Source of the DNA: Natronospirillum operosum
GTDB lineage: Bacteria; Pseudomonadota; Gammaproteobacteria; Pseudomonadales; Natronospirillaceae
Direction: 5' to 3'
Length of the DNA stretch: 64,000 nt
Assembly (NCBI RefSeq): GCF_004768465.1
Contig: NZ_SRMF01000003.1
Coordinates: 310,001 to 374,000, forward strand
Shown: positions 56,146-64,000 of the stretch, piece by piece
Position numbering within the stretch: position 1 is the stretch's first letter
Layout: each line of letters begins with the position of its first letter
Made by a program: the position numbers and the translations under genes
Notes under the pieces: generated by a model
Databases searched by the model: none
The model's input: only the letters and a program-made list of their open reading frames with translations
Told to the model about the DNA's origin: nothing

Positions 56146-58245
56146 TCAGCGCGTGAATGACGGCGCATGGCCGGCGTCCACGTTCAGCACATTGCCGGTT
56201 GATTTGGCTGACGCATCGGAGGCCAGGAAGTAGATGCCTTCGGCGATATCTTCCGGCAGTACGCTCAGCTTGAGCAGGCTGCGCTTGCGATAATGCTCTT
56301 CCAGATCATCAGTGGACAGATCATAAGCCTCGGCTCGTTCTTCCTTCCACTTGCCGGTCCAGATCCGCGATCCGCGCAGAACCGCGTCCGGGTTAACCAC
56401 ATTGGAGCGAATGCCCAGCGGGGCGCCTTCCAGAGCAACGCAACGGGCCAGCTGGATTTCCGCAGCCTTGGCGGTGCAGTAAGCCACCGCATTGGCGGAC
56501 GCCACCAGGCCATTCTTGCTGGCCACAAAGACCATATTGCCACCCATGTTCTGGGCTTTCAGCAGTTTGAAGCCTTCTCTGGCCACCAGAAAATAGCCCG
56601 TGGACAGAATGCTGTGGTTGCGGTTCCACAGGTCCAGCGTGGTTTCGTCCAGCGGTGCCGATGAGGCGATACCGGCATTGGAGACCACGATATCCAGACC
56701 ACCGTACTCGACAGCAGTTTCCCGCATCGCCTGTACTACACCTGCTTCGTCGGTCACGTCCATGCGAACCCCGCGGACACGGTCCTTGTCATACTGTGTC
56801 GTCAGCGCTTCCGTGGTTTCGGTCAGAGCCTCAGCGTCGATGTCCATCAGCATTACACAGGCGCCATCGTCCAGCAGGCGGGCTGCTGTAGCCTGGCCGA
56901 TACCACCGGCTCCGCCGGTGACCATGGCAATGCGACCTGCCATCGGCTTGGGCTTGGGCATGCGCTGCAGCTTGGCCTCTTCAAGCAGCCAGTACTCGAT
57001 ATCAAAGGCTTCCTGCTCGGGCAGGCCCATATATTCACTGACGCCGGAGGCGCCGCGCATTACATTGATGGCGTTGATATAGAACTCGCCGGCAATACGG
57101 GCGGTGGCCTTGTCCTTGGCAAAGGACAGCATGCCGACGCCGGGCACCAGATAGATGACCGGGTTGGAGTCGCGCATGGCAGGGCTGTTGTCGCGTTTGC
57201 AGCGTTCATAATAGGCGGCATAGTCGCGGTTGTAGGCGGCCAGTTGCTCGTCCAGCCCGGCAATGACTGCGTCCAGATTGTCACCGGCCGGGTCGTAGTC
57301 CACCACCAGTGGCTTGATCTTGGTGCGCAGGAAGTGATCCGGGCAGGAGGTGCCCAGTTCGGCCAGGCGTGTCAGCTCGGCGGAATTCACGAATTCAAGC
57401 ACTTCCGGCGCATCGTTGAAATGGCCGATCTGGCGCTGGCGACTGCTGGTCTTGCCGCGAATGACCGGCATCAGCTGTGCGGCGACCTGGCGGCGTTTCC
57501 CGGCACCCAGCGACTGTGTGATGGCGCCACCGAAGGCGGGCTTGTCTTGCAGTTTCTGGTCCAGCCAGGTCTGGGCCCGGTTGATCATTTTCAGCGAAGT
57601 TTCATAGCAGGCCTTGCTGCTCTCGCCCCAGGTAAACAGGCCGTGTGCTTCCAGCACTACCCCTTTAAGATGCGGCTTGGCAGTAGCGATTTTCTCCAGC
57701 TCGAGGCCGAGCTGATAGCCCGGCCGCAGCCACGGCAGCCAGCCGATTTCATCGCCGTAGATTTCTTCGGTCAACTCGCGGCTGTTCTTCGAAGCAGCAA
57801 TGGCGATGACGGCATCGGGATGCAGGTGGTCAACATGCTTGTGCGGCAGATAGGCATGCAGTGGAGTATCAATGCTGGCGGCCCGGGTGTTGAGGTTGAA
57901 CGTGCAGTGGAGCAGATAGCCGACCATCTCGTCTTCGTGCTCCAGACCACGGTACAGACCCTTCAGGCTGCGCAGCTTGTCCATATAGAGGGTGGCAAAA
58001 CCATCCAGGCCCATGCTGCCTATATCGCCGCCAGAGCCTTTTACCCACAGGACTTCGACCTGGTCTCCGGTCAGAGGGTCCTGGCAGTCGATCTTGGCTG
58101 AGGTGTTGCCTCCCCCGTAGTTGGTGACACGCATGTCAGATCCCAGCAGGTTGGAGCGATAGCGCAGGAGGTCGGGCTCGGTCATCTTGCTGGTTTGGCT
58201 GTCGTCCCACAGGTTGGGGATCTGATTGGAGCTCTCTTGTGTCAT
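56146..58245 (-). CDS. rhaD: Bifunctional rhamnulose-1-phosphate aldolase / lactaldehyde dehydrogenase
   Basis: A 699-residue fusion. The N-terminal ~430 residues are a class II aldolase domain with zinc ligands in HVDHLHPDAV and EAHGLFTWGE. The C-terminal ~260 residues are a short-chain dehydrogenase with TGGAGGIG, VSNAGIASS, catalytic Ser in FVASKNG and Tyr/Lys in YCTAKAAEIQ. It would split L-rhamnulose-1-phosphate into dihydroxyacetone phosphate and L-lactaldehyde and oxidise the latter to lactate. It is the RhaEW-type fusion of rhamnose loci. GAGGA precedes the ATG. It is the first gene of the leftward rha operon. Confidence 0.9.
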   Translation of the reverse strand: MTQESSNQIPNLWDDSQTSKMTEPDLLRYRSNLLGSDMRVTNYGGGNTSAKIDCQDPLTGDQVEVLWVKGSGGDIGSMGLDGFATLYMDKLRSLKGLYRGLEHEDEMVGYLLHCTFNLNTRAASIDTPLHAYLPHKHVDHLHPDAVIAIAASKNSRELTEEIYGDEIGWLPWLRPGYQLGLELEKIATAKPHLKGVVLEAHGLFTWGESSKACYETSLKMINRAQTWLDQKLQDKPAFGGAITQSLGAGKRRQVAAQLMPVIRGKTSSRQRQIGHFNDAPEVLEFVNSAELTRLAELGTSCPDHFLRTKIKPLVVDYDPAGDNLDAVIAGLDEQLAAYNRDYAAYYERCKRDNSPAMRDSNPVIYLVPGVGMLSFAKDKATARIAGEFYINAINVMRGASGVSEYMGLPEQEAFDIEYWLLEEAKLQRMPKPKPMAGRIAMVTGGAGGIGQATAARLLDDGACVMLMDIDAEALTETTEALTTQYDKDRVRGVRMDVTDEAGVVQAMRETAVEYGGLDIVVSNAGIASSAPLDETTLDLWNRNHSILSTGYFLVAREGFKLLKAQNMGGNMVFVASKNGLVASANAVAYCTAKAAEIQLARCVALEGAPLGIRSNVVNPDAVLRGSRIWTGKWKEERAEAYDLSTDDLEEHYRKRSLLKLSVLPEDIAEGIYFLASDASAKSTGNVLNVDAGHAPSFTR

Positions 58246-58305
58246 GCAGGTGTCCTCATGGTGTTCTTTGCACAGGGCTGATCACTGGATTCTGATTATA
58301 TGGTA

Positions 58306-58321
58306 TGATCGCTTGTGATCG
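58306..58321. promoter_or_regulatory. Direct TGATCG repeats upstream of rhaD
   Basis: TGATCG, CTTG, TGATCG gives two identical hexamers exactly one helical turn apart. They lie just downstream of the candidate rhaD promoter and could be bound by the DeoR-type RhaR. Confidence 0.4.
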
Positions 58322-58331
58322 TTATTGGCCC

Positions 58332-58360
58332 AATTTACACCTCATAACTGTCATAATCAA
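58332..58360 (-). promoter_or_regulatory. Candidate rhaD-rhaI promoter
   Basis: On the minus strand TTGATT, 17 bases and TAAATT form a plausible sigma-70 promoter ~85 bp before rhaD. A second TATAAT lies at 58300-58295 but lacks a good -35. Confidence 0.45.
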
Positions 58361-58367
58361 TCATATA

Positions 58368-58389
58368 TTTTCAAAATAATGCTTGAAAA
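58368..58389. promoter_or_regulatory. Perfect palindrome in the rhaD/rhaR intergenic region
   Basis: TTTTCAA-N8-TTGAAAA is an exact 7-bp inverted repeat placed between the divergent promoters, 40 bp before rhaR. It is a likely RhaR operator. Confidence 0.55.
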
Positions 58390-58428
58390 TGTCATTTTTG
58401 AGGTTAGCATGACTGGAGTGGATCGAAG

Positions 58429-59226
58429 ATGCACGAAATTGAGAGGCACAGAATTATTCTGGCCGAAGCAGATGAAAGGCCGATCGTTACTCTGGGGTAC
58501 CTGGTAGAGCTGCTGGGCGTCTCGGAAGCAACAATCAGGCGTGACATCGCCCACCTGCACAAGCAGGGAAAAATAAAGAGAGTGCGTGGCGGTGCGGAAG
58601 CCCTGCACCCGCCGAGTCGAACAAGCCTGGTCGGTCGACCCTATTCGGTAAACCAGACCATCAATACCCGAGCCAAGCGAGAAATCGCCAGGGCGGCGGT
58701 CAACCTCTGTAAGGATGGTGACTCCATCATCATCAACGGCGGTACCACCACCTACTTCATGGCCGAGCATCTGCGTACCCGCAAGATGCAGGTATTGACC
58801 AACTCGTTCGTCATCGCGGAGCACCTGCTGAAGCACAGCAAGAATGTGGTCACATTGCCGGGCGGAACGGTTTACCAGGAACAGAACATCATCCTGAGTC
58901 CGTTTCCCAATGATGTGTCCAGCCAGTTCTACGCGTCCTATCTTTTTATCGGGGCTCAGGGTGTCAGCCCTCAAGGCGTGCTGGAAGCCGATCCGCAGAT
59001 CGTGCAGGCAGAAATGAAGCTGATCAACCAGGCCGACAAACGGGTGCTGCTGGTGGACAGCAGCAAGTTTCTGCAGCGCACGAACCTGATCCTGTGTCCG
59101 CTGTCACGGATTGACTACGTGATAACGGATGACGGGATCGACGCCAAGAGTGAAAAGATGATCAGGGAAGCCGGGTGCGAACTGATCATCGTAGAGCCGA
59201 AGACGGTGAAGTCCGAGGCGACCTGA
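58429..59226 (+). CDS. rhaR: DeoR-family regulator of the rhamnose locus
   Basis: A 265-residue DeoR-type repressor. The N-terminal winged helix is RHRIILAEADERPIVTLGYLVELLGVSEATIRRDIAHLHKQGKIKRVRGG (~6-56). The C-terminal sugar-phosphate-binding domain contains the conserved IINGGTTTYFMAEHL (~100) and LLVDSSKF (~205). Its effector is probably rhamnulose-1-phosphate or a related phosphate. It is divergent from rhaD and directly upstream of the transporter genes, the order seen in rhizobial rha loci. Confidence 0.88.
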   Translation: MHEIERHRIILAEADERPIVTLGYLVELLGVSEATIRRDIAHLHKQGKIKRVRGGAEALHPPSRTSLVGRPYSVNQTINTRAKREIARAAVNLCKDGDSIIINGGTTTYFMAEHLRTRKMQVLTNSFVIAEHLLKHSKNVVTLPGGTVYQEQNIILSPFPNDVSSQFYASYLFIGAQGVSPQGVLEADPQIVQAEMKLINQADKRVLLVDSSKFLQRTNLILCPLSRIDYVITDDGIDAKSEKMIREAGCELIIVEPKTVKSEAT

Positions 59227-59258
59227 TTGCCGCGGCACTGATTTCGGGGTTGCGGCAA
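59227..59258 (+). repeat. Inverted repeat between rhaR and rhaS
   Basis: TTGCCGC directly after the rhaR stop and GCGGCAA 18 bases later form a perfect 7-bp inverted repeat, either a weak hairpin or a protein site before the rhaS ribosome site AAAGGAG. Confidence 0.4.
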
Positions 59259-59284
59259 ACAACAATAATTAAAGGAGTGATCCT

Positions 59285-60280
59285 ATGAAAATCAACAAGT
59301 TCCTGACCACCGCCGCAGCTACGCTGGGCCTTGCACTCTCCCCTTTGGCCATGGCCGATGAATACCGCATCGCTCTGGTTGTGAAATCACTGGGTAATGG
59401 CTTTTTTGAAGCGGCCTATGAAGGTGCACAGGAAGCCGCCGCCGAACTGGGCAATGTAGAGGTGATCTACACCGGCCCGACATCCACCACGGCTGAAGGT
59501 CAGATCGAGGTCATTACCTCGCTGATCGCGCAGAATGTCGACGCCATTGCGGTATCGGCCAATGATGCGGACGCCCTGGTACCCATCCTGCGTCGTGCTC
59601 AGCAACGGGGTATCGAGGTCATCTCCTGGGATTCCGGGGTTGCTGTTGAAGGTCGGTCTATCCACCTGAGCCCGTCCAACGACCAGTTGATCGGTGAGAT
59701 GAATATCACCCTGGCGGCTCAGTCCCTGCGCCAGACCGGTGCCGAGTCGGGTCAGTTCGCCATCATGAGCGCCACGCCGACTTCGACCAACCAGAACATC
59801 TGGATCGAGGAAATGGAGAAGGTCCTGCCCAACTTCCCCGAGCTGGAGCTGGTAGACATCGTTTACGGAGATGACCTGGCAGACAAGAGTTACCGGGAAA
59901 CCCAGGCCCTGCTCAGCAATTATCCTGACCTGAAAGTGATCGTGGCTCCGACAACTGTCGGTTTCCTGGCTGCGGCACAGGCGGTGCGTGACGAAGGCCG
60001 TATCGGTGAAGTCTATGTCACGGGTCTGGGTCTGCCGTCCGAGCTGGCCGGCCATGTGGATGCCGGTACGGTGCACAGCTTTGCGATCTGGAACCCGATT
60101 GATCTGGGTTATGCGGCCACGCATATTGCCTATGATCTGCTGAACGGCTCTGCGACCAATGAGGAAGTCAGCATGGGTCGTCTGGGAACTGGTCGTGTAG
60201 ACCATGAAGGCAACGTCGCCATGGCAGAGCCTTTCATCTATGACGCCAGCAATGTGCATGATTTTGCCGATATCTTCTGA
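59285..60280 (+). CDS. rhaS: Rhamnose-binding protein of ABC transporter
   Basis: A 331-residue periplasmic sugar-binding protein with a signal peptide ending PLAMA (~24). It has the ribose-binding-protein fold: YRIALVVKSLGNGFFEAAYEGAQEAA, then SLIAQNVDAIAVSANDADALVP and VISWDSGV. It is the RhaS type of rhizobial rhamnose transporters. A strong hairpin follows its stop before the ATPase gene, so it is likely the most highly expressed gene of the operon. Confidence 0.92.
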   Translation: MKINKFLTTAAATLGLALSPLAMADEYRIALVVKSLGNGFFEAAYEGAQEAAAELGNVEVIYTGPTSTTAEGQIEVITSLIAQNVDAIAVSANDADALVPILRRAQQRGIEVISWDSGVAVEGRSIHLSPSNDQLIGEMNITLAAQSLRQTGAESGQFAIMSATPTSTNQNIWIEEMEKVLPNFPELELVDIVYGDDLADKSYRETQALLSNYPDLKVIVAPTTVGFLAAAQAVRDEGRIGEVYVTGLGLPSELAGHVDAGTVHSFAIWNPIDLGYAATHIAYDLLNGSATNEEVSMGRLGTGRVDHEGNVAMAEPFIYDASNVHDFADIF

Positions 60281-60321
60281 GCCGGAAGACTGCCTTGCAG
60301 AGTCTGCATAGATAAGTAAGA

Positions 60322-60347
60322 GGGGGTGGGCAGCACCACCCACCCCC
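60322..60347 (+). ncRNA. Strong intercistronic hairpin between rhaS and rhaT
   Basis: GGGGGTGGG, 8 loop bases, CCCACCCCC forms a perfect 9-bp GC stem 41 bases after the rhaS stop. With no T-run it probably stabilises the rhaS mRNA while attenuating the downstream genes. Confidence 0.55.
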
Positions 60348-60376
60348 GTGCTGAATACAACGATAAAGAAGCACTT

Positions 60377-61875
<1,499 letters not shown>

Positions 61876-61879
<4 letters not shown>

Positions 61880-62913
61880 ACAGTATTGTTGAGTTCTTGA
61901 AACGACGTGAAGTCCTGCTCGGTATTGTCGTGCTCTGCATGATCGCGATTATCGGCAGTATCAACCCGAACTTTCTGCAGATACGCAACCTGATCAGTGT
62001 CTACAACGACACCTCCATCTTGATCATTCTGGCTCTGGGTCAGATGCTGGTAATTCTGACCCGCTGCATTGACCTCTCGGTGGCAGCCAACCTGGCGCTG
62101 ACCGGGATGGTGGTCGGGTTGCTGAATGCGGCGTTCCCCGGCTTTCCGGTAGAAGGCCTGATTGTACTCGCCGTGCTGATGGGTGCCTGCCTGGGTGCGA
62201 TCAACGGTGCCTTTGTCTGGCTGCTCGGCGTGCCGGCCATTGTGGTTACTCTGGGCACCATGAGCATCTACCGGGGCAGTATCTTCCTGCTCAGCGGTGG
62301 TGATTGGGTCAATGCGCACCAGATGAGCCCGGCCTTCCTGGCCATTCCCCGACAGCTGTTCCTTGGCGTGCCCGTGTTGAGCTGGATGTCGCTGATCGTG
62401 ATAGCACTGATGGTCTATATCACCCGCTTCCGCCCCTTTGGACGCCAGTTCTTCGCTGCCGGTGGCAACCCGCGGGCGGCCTTCTATACCGGCATCAATG
62501 TGGGCTTTGTGCAGTTTCGTGCCTTTGTGATTTCAGGGGCGCTGGCCGGCCTGTGCGGTTATCTCTGGGTGTCCCGCTATGCGGTGGCCTATACCGAGGT
62601 GGCCAATGGTTTTGAGCTGCAGGTGGTGGCCGCCTGCGTGATTGGTGGTATCAGCATCATGGGGGGTGTCGGCACCGTCGCCGGGGCCTTTCTGGGCGCG
62701 CTGTTCCTCGGCATTATCAGCAACTCGTTGAGCATTATCGGTGTGTCCCAGTTCTGGCAGATGGCCATATCCGGGGCCGTGATCATCATTGCGGTGATTG
62801 CCAACTCCCGTTCCGAGAAAAAGCCGGGACGCATCATTCTGCGTGAAGCCGTGGCTGCAGATGCCATCGACGAATCAGCCCGGGGCGACACTCGCCCGGC
62901 CACTGGACAATAA
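61876..62913 (+). CDS. rhaP: Rhamnose ABC transporter permease 1
   Basis: A 345-residue RbsC-type permease with ~9 helices. It has LVILTRCIDLSVAANLALTGMVVGLL (~57-82), VTLGTMSIYRGSIFLLSGG and the closing GGISIMGGVGTVAGAFLGALFLGIISNSLSIIG, with a hydrophilic tail. Its ATG overlaps the rhaT stop (ATGA). It forms a heteromeric channel with RhaQ. Confidence 0.9.
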
Positions 62914-62923
62914 GGAGTGGATG

Positions 62924-63928
62924 ATGGAACAGTCAGCCAAACTGCCAATACCGAATACCCTGAGCACACCGCTGAAATCACTGCTGGTGCGCTGGGAAAC
63001 CTTTCTGCTGGCGGTGTTCGCCGCTGTGTTCATTGCTTTCTCGGTAACCTCGCCCTACTTTCTGAATGTGTGGAACCTGTCGGATGCCACCTTCAATTTT
63101 ACCGAGCGGGCGCTGATTGCACTGCCCATGGCCATGCTGATCATCTGTCGCGAGATCGATCTCTCGGTGGCCTCCATTATTGCGCTGGCCTCCGTGGCTA
63201 TGGGCTATGTAGCGCAGACCGGAGCGGATGTGCCTCTGATCGTGCTGACCGGCATCACGGTCGGCCTGCTGTGCGGCCTGTTCAACGGCTTTGTTGTGAC
63301 CACCTTCGGCATTCCGTCCATCGTGGTGACCATCGGTACCATGAGCCTGTTTCGAGGCATCACCCAAGGCCTGATGGGCAACCAGGTGCTGCGTGACTAT
63401 CCGTTCGAATTTGCCTTCTTTGGGCAGGGCTATGTGTACTGGGTGTTTTCGTTCCAGTTCGTGCTGTTTCTCAGCTGCGCCCTGTTGTTCTATATCCTGT
63501 TGCACCGAACCAATTTCGGCCGGCGAACCTATGCCATTGGCAACAACCCGACAGCGGCGGAGTTCTCCGGTATCAAGGTGCGCCGCCACAAAATGATTCT
63601 GTTCGCCATGGTGGGTGTGATGGCAGGCGTGGCGTCCGTGCTGCTGACGTCACGTCTGGGCAGTACCCGACCCGCTATTGCCTTTGGCTGGGAGCTCAGC
63701 ATCGTCACCATGGTGGTGCTCGGTGGCGTGAACATACTGGGCGGTTCCGGCACCATACCCGGTGTGGTTATTGCTGCCTTCCTGATGGGTGTGGTCACGT
63801 TCGGACTCGGGCTGATGAATATTCCGGGCATCGTCATGAACATCATCATCGGCCTGATGCTGATCACGGTGATCAGCATTCCGGTGATCATGCGGCGAAT
63901 CCAGCAGCATCGGAGTCGACACCTATGA
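62924..63928 (+). CDS. rhaQ: Rhamnose ABC transporter permease 2
   Basis: A 334-residue RbsC-type permease paralogous to rhaP: LIICREIDLSVASIIALASVAMGY (~70-93), VTIGTMSLFRGITQGLMG and GGVNILGGSGTIPGVVIAAFLMGVVTFGL. ATG 62924 gives 6-base spacing from AAGGAG; the adjacent ATG 62921 is possible. Its stop overlaps the next start (ATGA). Confidence 0.9.
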   Translation: MEQSAKLPIPNTLSTPLKSLLVRWETFLLAVFAAVFIAFSVTSPYFLNVWNLSDATFNFTERALIALPMAMLIICREIDLSVASIIALASVAMGYVAQTGADVPLIVLTGITVGLLCGLFNGFVVTTFGIPSIVVTIGTMSLFRGITQGLMGNQVLRDYPFEFAFFGQGYVYWVFSFQFVLFLSCALLFYILLHRTNFGRRTYAIGNNPTAAEFSGIKVRRHKMILFAMVGVMAGVASVLLTSRLGSTRPAIAFGWELSIVTMVVLGGVNILGGSGTIPGVVIAAFLMGVVTFGLGLMNIPGIVMNIIIGLMLITVISIPVIMRRIQQHRSRHL

Positions 63929-64000
63929 TCCACGCTTCCGTGATGCAGCTGCACCCCGGGCAGGAAACCGAGTACCGGCGCCGGCATGACGAACTGTGGC
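63925..64000 (+). CDS. rhaM: L-rhamnose mutarotase, 5' part only
   Basis: The frame opening at ATG 63925, overlapping the rhaQ stop, reads MIHASVMQLHPGQETEYRRR followed by HDELW at the edge. This matches the N-terminus of RhaM/RhaU, with the VMQLxPG strand and the catalytic His in RRHDxLW. It interconverts rhamnose anomers. In rhizobial loci the kinase rhaK follows, so it is expected to the right. Confidence 0.85.
   Translation, partial: MIHASVMQLHPGQETEYRRRHDELW

Overview
The window reads as a chromosome segment of a GC-rich, probably marine or halophilic gammaproteobacterium. That placement is inference: it rests on the gammaproteobacterial pspF/pspABC arrangement, the two-partner CdiB/CdiA system with an extended signal peptide, pyrC and ilvD of gamma type, and an ectoine-hydrolase-like gene. 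An Oceanospirillales-like host (for example a Saccharospirillum relative) would fit, but no rRNA or tRNA gene is visible to settle it.

Left part (1-11,614). It holds an edge-truncated hypothetical protein, an AraC-type regulator, and a classical autotransporter closely followed by an OmpA-like lipoprotein. Next come a second lipoprotein, a remnant of a type I signal peptidase, a short PAS/chemoreceptor protein, a small Atu4866-type protein and an alpha/beta hydrolase lacking its nucleophile serine. The phage-shock locus follows: pspABC diverges from pspF, with a readable sigma-54 promoter, IHF site and two activator sites.

CDI island (11,611-25,836, minus strand). cdiB and a 2,767-residue cdiA carry a PD-(D/E)XK-like toxin tip, followed by an AT-rich immunity gene. 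Behind them lies an orphan module: a 1.5-kb nearly identical copy of the cdiA pre-toxin region joined to a different toxin tip and its own immunity gene. Last comes the displaced 3' end of yet another filamentous haemagglutinin, ending against pspF. This is the most interesting system in the window.

Core segment (26,152-36,664). It contains ilvD, pyrC, a HipBA toxin-antitoxin pair with twin operators, rarD, a cardiolipin synthase, a DoeA-like M24 hydrolase, a small periplasmic protein and an ABC exporter.

Sugar catabolic region (36,800-64,000). A GbpR-like LysR regulator precedes chvE-gguA-gguB. These lead into a non-phosphorylative pentose (L-arabinose) oxidation cluster of dehydratase, SDR dehydrogenase, ketoglutarate-semialdehyde dehydrogenase and lactonase. 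Facing it is a GntR/FadR-type regulator and an operon for importing and cleaving arabino-oligosaccharides (araNPQ, yesL-like, GH51 and GH43). Together these import arabinosides, release L-arabinose in the cytoplasm and oxidise it towards 2-oxoglutarate, although the 2-keto-3-deoxy-arabinonate dehydratase is not here. The right end is an L-rhamnose locus: rhaI and a bifunctional rhaD (aldolase/dehydrogenase) diverge from a DeoR-type rhaR and an ABC transporter (rhaS, T, P, Q). A mutarotase gene then runs off the edge, and the sugar kinase expected in such loci is not in view.
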